Shown here: positions 14,370 to 22,321 of the stretch, in pieces
How the letters are laid out: each line of letters starts with the position of its first letter
Position numbering within the stretch: the first letter of the stretch is position 1
From: UBA12151 sp964600645
GTDB lineage: Bacteria; Patescibacteriota; Minisyncoccia; Moranbacterales; UBA9337
Length of the DNA stretch: 45,187 bases
Direction of reading: 5' to 3'
NCBI GenBank assembly: GCA_964600645.1
Contig: CAZRJL010000002.1
Span: 1-45,187, forward strand
Made by a program: the position numbers and the translations under genes
Notes under the pieces: model-generated
The model's database searches: none
What the model was told of the DNA's origin: nothing
What the model saw: only the letters and a program-made list of their open reading frames with translations

Positions 14370-16028
14370 CTATGGCGCGACTTCTCTCCAATTATAATTA
14401 CTCTCCGGACACGCTGAACAATTTGAGGTTGAATTAGCACAATCGATTCCCAAATCCACGCAATCAGAATTCGGTACTATATCAGTTTCGCTAGTACAAG
14501 AATTAGTAGCCATACAAACCGCAGTTACTATTGATATCTTTCCGCAATTTTCAGGCAAATCACAATCGATATCCTCACTTACGGGACAAAAATGATTGGA
14601 ATAAGCAGGAACACACGGAATAACCGTAATAGTTGTTGTTTTTTTCCCAGTAGATACTCCGGGAGCATCCCAACATTCAAGATCATAAGTCGTGGTTGCC
14701 GTTGGAGACACGACTTCGATGTGAGATCCATCGGCAAATGCCTTCCAGCCTTGCCATGACAGCGGACTTTCCGCCCAACAAGAAGCAACATTTTGAGTAT
14801 TCCATGTTAAAGTTACCGAACCACCCTCATCTATCGAAACAGGTGAAGCCGAAAAAGTTAAAGTTGGCACAGCAGCGGGGGGAGAAAGCGTAATAGTGTG
14901 AGATGCAAACGCACTGCAACTTCCTTTATTGTCGCAAGCCCTAACCTTGAACGTTTTCGCTCCAACAGTAGGCCATTGTCGAATAGCATTTTGCGCAACC
15001 CCTGAATTCACATATAGCGTCGCGGGATACCATTGATCAACGGTACTATCATTATCCCAATCCACTCCATACCTCAATTGATTGCCATTCGGATCCGTGG
15101 AATACAATTTAAAAGAATAATCGGTGTTTATAATCCCCAACGTTGGACCCGTAATTTTGGGAACGGTCGGAGGATCATTAGGAACGATATCTTGTTCCAC
15201 CGACACCTGCGAATGAACGCCTGCTTGAACAGCAATGACATCTCCGGCTCTCACAAACCTGGATATAAGCATATTTTCCGTTTGAAGCGGAGAAGTAAAT
15301 GTTGAGTGATAAATAATACCGGAATCAACTGACGCAACATTATACACTGGAGGAGAATAACTCAGCCAGCCTAATCCGAAGTCATCATACATACCATCAA
15401 CATACACACCGTATGTCTTATCCCAATACCTCAAACTTAAATATCCATTCGTATGTCCCCAGCCATAGCCGTTAACAGCGTTTATATTGATAAAATTAGA
15501 AGTATATTTTTTAGAAAAAGTTACCGTACCGGTAGAAACAACTTTTAGAACTCTTCCCATTGTTGATATAGAACTGGCAGAATGTTGATCGCCCTTAAGA
15601 ACAGTTTTGGAATTAACTCCGGCTGTCATCAATCCGTCTGTATATGTTTTACCAGCGCTCAATGAATCATATTTACTAAAAACAGCGGATGTATCTTGAT
15701 AACTGCCGACTTCTACGTCGTAGGTACCCACTGTTCCGCCGCTTAAAATCGGCAGTCCAAGCTCCCACTTATTGAAAATTTGCGCTTCCGAATAGCTATT
15801 TCCTTGACTTTTAGGATAGTAAGAAACAATAGCCGTACCGCCAATCGCCATACCATCAAAATCAATCTGGGCTGATGCCTTACTCAAGTCAGCCTGAGCA
15901 ACAGGCGAAAAAGCACCGAATAAAAAAAACATGGCCAAAAAAGAAAGACAGGCGCAAAGATACTTGCTTCCTATTTTTATACAACGATCAGAATCATTTT
16001 CTTGTTTTGCTTTTTTGTTGTTTCTCAT
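14370..16028 (-). CDS. Secreted Ig/PKD-like multidomain surface protein
   Basis: The 552-residue protein starts at MRNNKKAKQ (16028), 13 bp after the preceding gene's stop. A signal peptide (about 22-48, CACLSFLAMFFLFGAFSPVAQA) leads to an N-terminal beta-rich domain of unknown type. A PKD/cadherin-like domain follows (VPKITGPTLGIINTDYSFKL...AKTFKVRACDNKGSCSAFA). Next is an Ig-like domain (LTFSASPVSIDEGGSVTLTW...SPTATTTYDLECWDA), a repeat common in Parcubacteria surface proteins. The end is a Cys-rich segment (CPVSEDIDCDLPENCG...NCSACPESNYNWREVAP). No sorting motif or C-terminal anchor is visible. Probably extracellular; the partner is unknown. Confidence 0.75.
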   Translation of the reverse strand: MRNNKKAKQENDSDRCIKIGSKYLCACLSFLAMFFLFGAFSPVAQADLSKASAQIDFDGMAIGGTAIVSYYPKSQGNSYSEAQIFNKWELGLPILSGGTVGTYDVEVGSYQDTSAVFSKYDSLSAGKTYTDGLMTAGVNSKTVLKGDQHSASSISTMGRVLKVVSTGTVTFSKKYTSNFININAVNGYGWGHTNGYLSLRYWDKTYGVYVDGMYDDFGLGWLSYSPPVYNVASVDSGIIYHSTFTSPLQTENMLISRFVRAGDVIAVQAGVHSQVSVEQDIVPNDPPTVPKITGPTLGIINTDYSFKLYSTDPNGNQLRYGVDWDNDSTVDQWYPATLYVNSGVAQNAIRQWPTVGAKTFKVRACDNKGSCSAFASHTITLSPPAAVPTLTFSASPVSIDEGGSVTLTWNTQNVASCWAESPLSWQGWKAFADGSHIEVVSPTATTTYDLECWDAPGVSTGKKTTTITVIPCVPAYSNHFCPVSEDIDCDLPENCGKISIVTAVCMATNSCTSETDIVPNSDCVDLGIDCANSTSNCSACPESNYNWREVAP

Positions 16029-16041
16029 TTTTTTATATTTT

Positions 16042-16296
16042 TTATTGCTTAATATCGGAATCATCAACTGGCAATTTGGGTTGTTCGGGCATGCCTTCCT
16101 CCGGATAACCGATTGAGTGGATAACTTTGATCAATTCCGAATCATCAATAACCGGCTCTGCTTGCTCGACTACTTTTGTTTTGTTTGTTATTTGACTAAA
16201 ACAAAACAGGGCTATCACCAGCACCACGAAAAAAGATCCTATCGCTATCAAAACGATAAGCAAGGTCTTGTTGTTTTTCGGCTTTTCGATTTCCAT
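16042..16296 (-). CDS. Small single-pass membrane protein
   Basis: This 84-residue protein has a short basic N-terminus, one membrane helix (about 11-33, LLIVLIAIGSFFVVLVIALFCF) and an acidic, Pro-rich external tail (AEPVIDDSELI...GYPEEGMPEQPKLPVDDSD). It lies 13 bp upstream of the secreted Ig-like protein gene and is surely co-transcribed. A TATAAT (16417-16422) about 120 bp upstream could be its promoter. Not recognised; a role in anchoring or exporting the downstream protein is a guess. Confidence 0.65.
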   Translation of the reverse strand: MEIEKPKNNKTLLIVLIAIGSFFVVLVIALFCFSQITNKTKVVEQAEPVIDDSELIKVIHSIGYPEEGMPEQPKLPVDDSDIKQ

Positions 16297-16450
16297 TTTT
16301 TTTATATTTTATTTTTATTATTGAAAATATTTTTCAAAACTGAATTCATCTCATCGCGCAATTTTATTTTCACTAAAATTCCGCAACATTTAAATCAAAA
16401 AACTCTCCTTGATAACATTATATAACATTCCAAAAAAAAAGAACATAAAA

Positions 16451-16548
16451 GTTATCCACAGTGTAAAATAAATTTTAGAAAAAAATTTATCACACTACGG
16501 GCAGACATAAAATCACCACTCTTTTACATTGTGAGCAGGCTAAAAATA
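16451..16548. repeat. Intergenic structured element B (homologue of element A)
   Basis: TTATCCACA (16452-16460) is followed by outer stem AGTGT/ACACT (16460-16464 with 16492-16496) and inner stem ATAAATTTT/AAAATTTAT (16468-16476 with 16482-16490), with the same AAA/C internal loop as element A. ACGGGCAGACATAAAATC follows, and a weaker second copy near 16525-16546. Confidence 0.75.
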
Positions 16549-16562
16549 AAGGGATAAAAAAA

Positions 16563-16613
16563 ACCCCGTACCGCACGCGATATTATTATAAATATCAACG
16601 CACGACACGAGGT
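16563..16613 (-). terminator. Terminator of the transglutaminase-like gene
   Basis: A 15-bp stem (16563-16577 with 16599-16613) in which every deviation from Watson-Crick pairing is a G-U pair on the minus-strand RNA, followed by TTTTTTTT. Confidence 0.85.
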
Positions 16614-16626
16614 CTAAACAGAACGA

Positions 16627-17316
16627 CTATTCCGCACGGGCAATTTGCCCGTGGAAAAATTCCTCCGGATACAGAGCGTAAAAACCTCCGCTCTGTATAT
16701 CTATCATTAGATAAGGAATAAAGCCCTTATCTTCTTCTTCTGTATTAACAACAACATCCCCCCCAATATCCATGATAAAAAATTTATCCTGAATCTTGAC
16801 AACAGCAACGGAATGATCTTCATCGTCGCCCAAGAGGATCGCCTTTTTGTATCCAAAGACAAAGTAGACTTCTGCCTCTGGAAAAAGGTCTTTTATCACC
16901 AAAATCTCGGCGATTGCAAATTCTTCACAATCACCTTTTTCGCTTTCCAAAAACTGGCCAAGCGTCTGCCAGTTATTGTCATTATCCTTTTCCTTAACAT
17001 ATTCAAGGGAAAAAACTATACTTCCTTGAATTTTGTTTAGGCTTTTTTTATTCAGACCTTTCTCTTTGAGGGGTCTAAACTTTTCAAGCAATTTTTTCAC
17101 CTTGGAATTCTTCTCGGAATTCTTCATCTCTCTTTGTGAGGCCTCGAATGAGGCCTCCCAGGATTTTTTATACCCTGGAAAACTTTCAGGAGCATACTTC
17201 TCCTGAATGTATCCCGGAAAAACTTCCGACGGCGTGGCATCGCCACCAAAACAGCTATTGCTCCAACCAAGGAGCAAACAACAGAAAAAAATAATATTAT
17301 AGATATTTTTCTTCAT
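16627..17316 (-). CDS. Secreted bacterial transglutaminase-like cysteine proteinase
   Basis: The 229-residue protein has a signal peptide (1-24, IIFFCCLLLGWSNSCFGG) and a domain like BTLCP/Peptidase_C93 (PF06035): WQTLGQFLESEKGDCEEFAI (catalytic Cys), EDHSVAVVKI (His) and FFIMDIGGD (Asp). In Proteobacteria such proteins (LapG type) cleave surface adhesins; whether this one has that role is not known, though a surface protein gene lies next to it. Expression looks strong: a consensus promoter (17374-17402) and AAAGGAGG six bases before the ATG, which is unusual here since most genes have no clear SD. Confidence 0.75.
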   Translation of the reverse strand: MKKNIYNIIFFCCLLLGWSNSCFGGDATPSEVFPGYIQEKYAPESFPGYKKSWEASFEASQREMKNSEKNSKVKKLLEKFRPLKEKGLNKKSLNKIQGSIVFSLEYVKEKDNDNNWQTLGQFLESEKGDCEEFAIAEILVIKDLFPEAEVYFVFGYKKAILLGDDEDHSVAVVKIQDKFFIMDIGGDVVVNTEEEDKGFIPYLMIDIQSGGFYALYPEEFFHGQIARAE

Positions 17317-17373
17317 CTTTTGCCTCCTTTGGCAATGGTTTTTAAAATGTCAAAAAAACTTTTTTAACCTTCT

Positions 17374-17402
17374 ATTATATACCTAAAAAACAATTTTGTC
17401 AA
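17374..17402 (-). promoter_or_regulatory. Consensus sigma70-type promoter of the transglutaminase-like gene
   Basis: TTGACA (17397-17402), exactly 17 bp, TATAAT (17374-17379) on the minus strand: the ideal form. Confidence 0.9.
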
Positions 17403-17481
17403 CCATGCGCGCAAATCGTTCGAAATCCTCCTTCAACACCTATCAATTATTGATACACAAAAAATTTTGTATTATTTCAAA

Positions 17482-17507
17482 AAAACACCGTCTTAAAGCG
17501 GTGTTTT
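17482..17507 (-). terminator. Terminator of ftsZ
   Basis: AAAACACCG and CGGTGTTTT with an 8-nt loop, a few bases after the ftsZ stop. Confidence 0.8.
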
Positions 17508-17517
17508 CGCATAAATT

Positions 17518-18762
17518 TTATTTCCCCATCTTTCTTCGGATAAACGCCGGAATTTCCAATTCGTCGTCTTCATCTTCTTCCTTTTTTGTTTCTCCGCGCA
17601 GAGACACTCTCTGCGGTTGCACTTTTTCTTCAATAATCATTTTGCTTTCGATTTTTCTAGTGGGAAAGGTTATCTCTTCTTTCAAATCCCCTTCATCCTC
17701 TTTTCGAGATTCAATTTGGACCTTTTCAGTTCTTTCCAACGGTCTGATATTTTCTTTTTTTGCCGCCATTCGAGAAATTTCTTCAGCCGTGAATTTGTTG
17801 GTTTTTTCCACATCAAATCCGGTCGCCACCACAGTAATATGAATATCTCCCTTGCGAATCTGATCATCAGTAACAGCTCCGAAAATAACTTTCGCATTGG
17901 GATCGATGTTTTCCGTAATAATATTCGCCGCTTCGTTTATTTCCAACATCGTCAAATCACTGGACCCGGAAACATTAAACAAAACTCCGCGCGCGCCATC
18001 GATGGAAAGTTCCAAAAGCGGGCTGTTGATTGCCGCTTGCGCCGCTTCCGCCGCTCGGTTTTCTCCGCTGGCAATTCCAATTCCCATCAATGCCGATCCG
18101 CTGTCCGCCATAATCGTCCGCACATCCGCAAAGTCAACATTAACAATACCCGGTTTGGTAATCAAATCGGAAATTCCCTGCACGCCTTGTCTGAGCACAT
18201 CATCCACAATTCTGAAAGCGTTTATCAAAGTGGTTTTTCTGTCGATAATTGAAAGAAGTTTGTCATTGGGAATAGTAATCAATGTGTCTACTCTTTCTTT
18301 TAAATTATTGATGGATTCTTCCGCAATCGTTTTTCTTTGCGCTCCTTCAAAAGCAAACGGCTTAGTAATTACTGCCACCGTCAAAGCTCCGATTTCCTTG
18401 GCGGTCTCAGCAACAATCGGACCCGCTCCGCTTCCGGTTCCTCCGCCAGATCCATACACGACAAAAATCATATCCGCTCCTTTAAGCACTTCTTGAATCT
18501 CATCACGATTTTCTTCTGCCGCTTGACGACCAACCTCGGGATTCATTCCGGCTCCCAATCCCTTAGTCAAATTTTTCCCAATGTGCACTTTCTCTGCCGC
18601 TTTCGAATGATGCAATGCTTGAGCGTCGGTATTAATAGCCACAAATTCAACTCCTTTGATTTTTGATTCAATCATTCTTGAAATAGCATTGCTCCCTGAA
18701 CCTCCAACACCAACAACCTTTATTTTTGCAAAAGTTTCAATTTCCGGTTTTATTTCCGCCAT
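17518..18762 (-). CDS. ftsZ: Cell division protein FtsZ
   Basis: The 414-residue tubulin homologue forms the Z-ring. The N-terminal GTPase domain has IKVVGVGGSGSNAISRM, NTDAQAL and the tubulin signature YGSGGGTGSGAGPIVAE (GGGTGSG rather than the common GGGTGTG). T7 loop NVDFADVRTIM carries the catalytic acid. A charged linker (about 320-395) leads to the C-terminal peptide LEIPAFIRRKMG that binds FtsA. It follows ftsA, with its own promoter between. Confidence 0.97.
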   Translation of the reverse strand: MAEIKPEIETFAKIKVVGVGGSGSNAISRMIESKIKGVEFVAINTDAQALHHSKAAEKVHIGKNLTKGLGAGMNPEVGRQAAEENRDEIQEVLKGADMIFVVYGSGGGTGSGAGPIVAETAKEIGALTVAVITKPFAFEGAQRKTIAEESINNLKERVDTLITIPNDKLLSIIDRKTTLINAFRIVDDVLRQGVQGISDLITKPGIVNVDFADVRTIMADSGSALMGIGIASGENRAAEAAQAAINSPLLELSIDGARGVLFNVSGSSDLTMLEINEAANIITENIDPNAKVIFGAVTDDQIRKGDIHITVVATGFDVEKTNKFTAEEISRMAAKKENIRPLERTEKVQIESRKEDEGDLKEEITFPTRKIESKMIIEEKVQPQRVSLRGETKKEEDEDDELEIPAFIRRKMGK

Positions 18763-18810
18763 AATATTTTAAGTGAAAAAAATAAATAAACTGTAATTCC
18801 TTGGTTTATA

Positions 18811-18840
18811 AATCTACCACACCAAAACCCTTGATGTCAA
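18811..18840 (-). promoter_or_regulatory. Promoter of ftsZ
   Basis: TTGACA (18835-18840), 18 bp, TAGATT (18811-18816); a second TTGACG lies about 40 bp further upstream. Confidence 0.65.
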
Positions 18841-18899
18841 GAAAAAAGAAGATACACCGCTTTTTTGCCTTGTCGTCAAGACCCCACCTGAATGGACTT

Positions 18900-20168
18900 T
18901 TAAGGAAGAAATTTTTTTATCCATTTTTTCATTTTATCCGAAATGATTTTTAACACCGAAGAAAAATCCCCCAACCATTTCATTTCGCCATTCTCTCTGG
19001 CTGAATTTTTATGCGCGCCTTCTTCTTGCGCCCACAAAATCAAACCGATTGCCACAGAAAAAGACGGGTCGTCAACTTTATCCAAAATTCCTCCAAGCCT
19101 TATCGGATAACCGATTTGCGCCGGAAGTCCTAAGCTATCCTTGGCAAACTCAACAATTTGAGGAAGCTTGGATCCTCCGCCCGCCAAAACAATTCCCGCC
19201 GGAAGCAATCCGGCTTTGCCGATTTTCTTCAATTCCCTTCCGACCAAATCAAAAATTTCTTCCAAGCGCGCTTCAATTATTTCAGCCACATGAAAACGAG
19301 AAACCGCTCCTTCTTCCTGCGAATCAATTTCTGACAAATCGATATCTTCATTTTTTTCAACCGTATTGGCAAAAGCACAACCATATTCCAATTTTATTTT
19401 TTCAGCTGTTTCAATTGAAGTACGCAATCCGATGGCCACGTCATTGGTAATATGATTGGCTCCAATAGGTAAAATTGCCAAGTGAATCAAATCGCCTTCC
19501 TCAAAAACAGAAACGGAAGTCGTCGCCCCTCCGATATCCACCAACGCCACCCCCAACTCTTTTTGCTTTTTATCCAAAACAGCATTAGCCGCCGCCAACG
19601 GACTCAAAATCAAACTATGCGCTTCGATTTCATTTTGCTCAATACTTCTGTTTAGATTTTTGATATGTCCGGAAAATCCCTCAATAACAAGAGCATCCAC
19701 TTCCAACCTTACGCCATTCATTCCTAGCGGATCTTTGATATTATCTTGATCATCCAAGCGGTATGATTTTGGAATAATATGCAAAATTTCCCGATTAGGC
19801 GGAATAGAAATAGTCTGAGCGGCATCCACCACGCGCGCAATATCACTTTCTATAACCTCGCCGTCCGCTTTTCCCACAGCCACTACGCCTTTCGAGCTTT
19901 GAAAATCAATTCCCGTTCCGCCGATACTGGCAATTACAGTTGAAACTTTTTTGCCCGCCATCAATTCAGCCGCCACAACGGATTCCTTGATTGAATTTGC
20001 CATATCCTCAACATCAATCACAACGCCCTTTCTGGCTCCGGAAGATGGCGCTATGCCAACCCCGATAATTCTTGGAATATCTTCATCAGGAATAATTTGG
20101 GCGATAACGGTTCTCACATTGGCGCTACCGACATCCAATCCGACTATAATATTGTCATTTTTAGACAT
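18900..20168 (-). CDS. ftsA: Cell division protein FtsA
   Basis: The 422-residue actin-like protein links FtsZ to the membrane. The start at MSKNDNIIVGLDVGSANVRT is chosen because longer in-frame versions would overlap dgkA almost entirely. Visible parts: phosphate-1 loop GLDVGSANVRTVIA, the SHS2/1C domain (VDALVIEGFSGHIKNLNRSI), phosphate-2 VALVDIGGATTSVSVF, and adenosine loop GIVLAGGGSKLPQIVEFA. The C-terminus (MKKWIKKFLP) is the amphipathic membrane-targeting helix. It is 14 bp after dgkA. Confidence 0.95.
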   Translation of the reverse strand: MSKNDNIIVGLDVGSANVRTVIAQIIPDEDIPRIIGVGIAPSSGARKGVVIDVEDMANSIKESVVAAELMAGKKVSTVIASIGGTGIDFQSSKGVVAVGKADGEVIESDIARVVDAAQTISIPPNREILHIIPKSYRLDDQDNIKDPLGMNGVRLEVDALVIEGFSGHIKNLNRSIEQNEIEAHSLILSPLAAANAVLDKKQKELGVALVDIGGATTSVSVFEEGDLIHLAILPIGANHITNDVAIGLRTSIETAEKIKLEYGCAFANTVEKNEDIDLSEIDSQEEGAVSRFHVAEIIEARLEEIFDLVGRELKKIGKAGLLPAGIVLAGGGSKLPQIVEFAKDSLGLPAQIGYPIRLGGILDKVDDPSFSVAIGLILWAQEEGAHKNSARENGEMKWLGDFSSVLKIISDKMKKWIKKFLP

Positions 20169-20182
20169 AAAATATGAAAAAA

Positions 20183-20557
20183 TCAATAAATTTCTCTTAA
20201 ATACGGCAGAAAGATTATTATTCCCACCACCAAGGCCACCACCGAGGAAATCAACACGACCGCCGCCATAATATCCTTGATCAATCGCGCATAGGGATGA
20301 ATTCGCGGTTTGAGCATATCCACAACTCTTTCCATTACCGTATTTATGAGTTCGGCCACCAAAACCCACATAATCATCAATACCAAAATTATGGCTTCCC
20401 AATTTTTAATTTTGAAATACCAAATAAGAAATAAGACTGCTACTGCCGCCAACAATTCTATTTGAAAATTTCTCTCATTTTTGAATGCGTAAAAAAATCC
20501 GCGCGCGGCATGACCCAGACTTTTTCTAAAATTGCGAATTCTATTTTCTTGTTTCAT
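20183..20557 (-). CDS. dgkA: Diacylglycerol/undecaprenol kinase
   Basis: The 124-residue integral membrane kinase has an N-terminal amphipathic part (SLGHAARGFFYAFKNERNFQ), three membrane helices, and the catalytic signature ELINTVMERVVD with KDIMAAVVL. Family members in Gram-positive-like bacteria phosphorylate undecaprenol to recycle the cell-wall carrier lipid; that role fits the nearby uppS and sugar transferase. It lies between ybeY and ftsA. Confidence 0.92.
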   Translation of the reverse strand: MKQENRIRNFRKSLGHAARGFFYAFKNERNFQIELLAAVAVLFLIWYFKIKNWEAIILVLMIMWVLVAELINTVMERVVDMLKPRIHPYARLIKDIMAAVVLISSVVALVVGIIIFLPYLREIY

Positions 20558-20592
20558 TTTTTTATTTTATGATTTACGTTTTCGTCAATCAA

Positions 20593-21048
20593 TCATTTTT
20601 TCTCAAAAAACAAATCGACGATCTGATTTTGAATCAAGAACATTTTTTCCCCGTGCCCAATTCCCAACAAATGAAGAATTCCGTGAGAAAATATATAACC
20701 CAACTCCGCGGAAAAACTCATACTGTTTATTTTAGCAGATTTTTTTATATATTCACAGCAGAGTATTATTTCCCCGAGAAAAATATTTTTCTCTCTCTTT
20801 TCTTTTTGGCTCAAATTCTCAAAATTGGAAAAAGAAAGAATATCAGTAGGCGCATCTTTTCTTCTGTATTTCTTGTTTATTTGCCGAATTTCATCCAAAC
20901 TCACCAACGCCACACTCACGGAAACATCCTTGCCAGATAAAATTTCAAACTCCTTTGTTTTTTGGATAGTGCTTTGAAAAATTTTTTCCAACAAATCTTT
21001 TTCCACCTTGCAACCCGTCTTGTTGTTTATTTCCAAAATCAAATTCAT
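20593..21048 (-). CDS. ybeY: Endoribonuclease YbeY (rRNA maturation)
   Basis: The 151-residue zinc protein has the UPF0054 motif SHGILHLLGIGH, in which the three zinc-binding His (HxxxHxxxxxH) are kept but the usual Asp before the last His is Gly. LNKKYRRKDAPTDILSF-type sequence (INKKYRRKDAPTDILSFSNF) is diagnostic. YbeY acts in 16S rRNA 3' processing and ribosome quality control. Its ATG overlaps the yqeY stop (ATGA), so the two are translationally coupled. Confidence 0.93.
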   Translation of the reverse strand: MNLILEINNKTGCKVEKDLLEKIFQSTIQKTKEFEILSGKDVSVSVALVSLDEIRQINKKYRRKDAPTDILSFSNFENLSQKEKREKNIFLGEIILCCEYIKKSAKINSMSFSAELGYIFSHGILHLLGIGHGEKMFLIQNQIVDLFFEKK

Positions 21049-21494
21049 AATTCCTCTTCAACAATTTTCTTTACCAAGCCGCCTTCGGCTTTTCCCTTCA
21101 CTTTTGCCATCACCGCTCCCATAATTTTCCCCATCTCAGCTTTACTCTTTGCGCCGGATTTTTCAATTTCGTTTCGGATAATTTGACGCAACTCTTCTTC
21201 TCCGAGTTGCTCCGGAAGATACTGCGCCAAAATCTTTATTTCTCCATCTTCTTTCTCCGCCAAGTCTTCACGTCCTCCGTTTCTATATTGCTCAATACTG
21301 TCTTTTCTTTGCTTGATTGAACGAGCAACCAACTCAACCACCTCATCATCAGAAAGCCCCTGCTCTCTTTTTCCTTTTTCTATCTCGACATTTTTAATCA
21401 TACTGTCAAGCATTCGCAAAACATCGCGACGCGTGGCATCGCCGGCTTTCATTGCTTCTTTTATATCTGTTTGAATTTTTTTTCTTAGTTCCAT
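21045..21494 (-). CDS. yqeY: YqeY/GatB-like protein
   Basis: The 149-residue all-helical protein starts at MELRKKIQTDIKEAMKAGD and shows RRDVLRMLDSMIKNVEIEKG, RKDSIEQYRNGGREDLAEKE, and AKSKAEMGKIMGAVMAKVKG. It resembles the tail domain of GatB, which binds tRNA in Glu-tRNA amidotransferase; the exact role of free YqeY is not established. It is next to rpsU, a common bacterial neighbour pair. Confidence 0.9.
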   Translation of the reverse strand: MELRKKIQTDIKEAMKAGDATRRDVLRMLDSMIKNVEIEKGKREQGLSDDEVVELVARSIKQRKDSIEQYRNGGREDLAEKEDGEIKILAQYLPEQLGEEELRQIIRNEIEKSGAKSKAEMGKIMGAVMAKVKGKAEGGLVKKIVEEEL

Positions 21495-21569
21495 TTTTTT
21501 GTTAAAATAAATATTTTGCAAATCCTACATTGTTATTTTCACCCATCCACCTGTTCAAAATCCATAATA

Positions 21570-21612
21570 CAAAGCGCAATTTTTACATTTTAAATTGTAA
21601 TTTTGCGCTTTG
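21570..21612 (-). terminator. Long perfect hairpin after rpsU
   Basis: CAAAGCGCAA and TTGCGCTTTG enclose an inner TTACA/TGTAA stem. There is no strong T-run after it, so it may be an mRNA 3' structure rather than a full terminator. Confidence 0.6.
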
Positions 21613-21635
21613 AGATTTGAATTTTGAGATTCTGT

Positions 21636-21890
21636 CTATTTTTCCATTTTTCTCTTAATATTCTTTAGAGCTTCTTCGTCAAATTTGTCCATTTTCTTCA
21701 ATTTGTCGATTTCCTTTCGGATTTTGACTTTATACAAAGCTTCCTTTCGCTTTTCTGTTTTGCTTTTCTCGTCTTTTTGAAAACGACTCCTTCTGGCTTT
21801 CACTAAAACTCCGCTTTGTTGAACCATTCGAGAAAATCTTCGAATCAAACTGTCCGAAGCCTCCCTATCTTTCTTTTTTACTTCAATCAT
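21636..21890 (-). CDS. rpsU: 30S ribosomal protein S21
   Basis: The 84-residue basic protein shows the S21 pattern: EVKKKDREASDSLIRRFSRM followed by QQSGVLVKARRSRF and a long Lys-rich helix. It is somewhat longer at the C-terminus than the E. coli protein (71 residues). S21 helps initiation and contacts the anti-SD end of 16S rRNA. Confidence 0.93.
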   Translation of the reverse strand: MIEVKKKDREASDSLIRRFSRMVQQSGVLVKARRSRFQKDEKSKTEKRKEALYKVKIRKEIDKLKKMDKFDEEALKNIKRKMEK

Positions 21891-21920
21891 ACAAAAACCC
21901 CCTTTCTGATTAATTCTATA

Positions 21921-22313
21921 TTATAAATTATCCTTTATCTTTTTGGCCGCCAAAATCATTTCATTTTCGCTCAATTCTTTTGTATTGTTCAAATCAATCG
22001 AAGCGCCATGACCGTCATTGGAAAATCTCGGAACCAACCAAATATGCGCATGCCCCACCTCTTCCCCGAAAACCAACGACACAACATAGTCCGTCTCAAA
22101 AGCCTTTTTCAACACATTGGCAATTTTCCCTGCTACTTGATAATATTCTCCGATATTCGGAACATCCCACACCCAGCGATAATGTTTTTTCGGAATAATC
22201 AATGTATGTCCGATATTAAGCGGACGGATATCCAAAAACGCCAAAAAATTATCATCTTCATACACTTTATAGCTTGGAATTTCTCCCGCCGCTATTTTAC
22301 AAAATACACACAT
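21921..22313 (-). CDS. HIT family nucleotide hydrolase/transferase
   Basis: The 130-residue protein begins CVFCKIAAGEIPSYKVYEDD and has FLDIRPLNIGHTLIIPKKHY, the histidine-triad start. The triad reads GHAHIWLVPR, so the third His of HxHxH is replaced by Trp while the nucleophilic middle His stays. HIT proteins hydrolyse dinucleotides or AMP-amides. It sits 8 bp downstream of hisS, so co-transcription is likely. Confidence 0.92.
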   Translation of the reverse strand: MCVFCKIAAGEIPSYKVYEDDNFLAFLDIRPLNIGHTLIIPKKHYRWVWDVPNIGEYYQVAGKIANVLKKAFETDYVVSLVFGEEVGHAHIWLVPRFSNDGHGASIDLNNTKELSENEMILAAKKIKDNL

Positions 22314-22321
22314 TTGATTTT

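Noticed and set aside
18900..20402. FtsA start upstream giving 500 residues
   Set aside because: The extra N-terminus overlaps nearly all of dgkA in another frame and has no FtsA similarity; MSKNDNIIVGLDVGS is the normal start.
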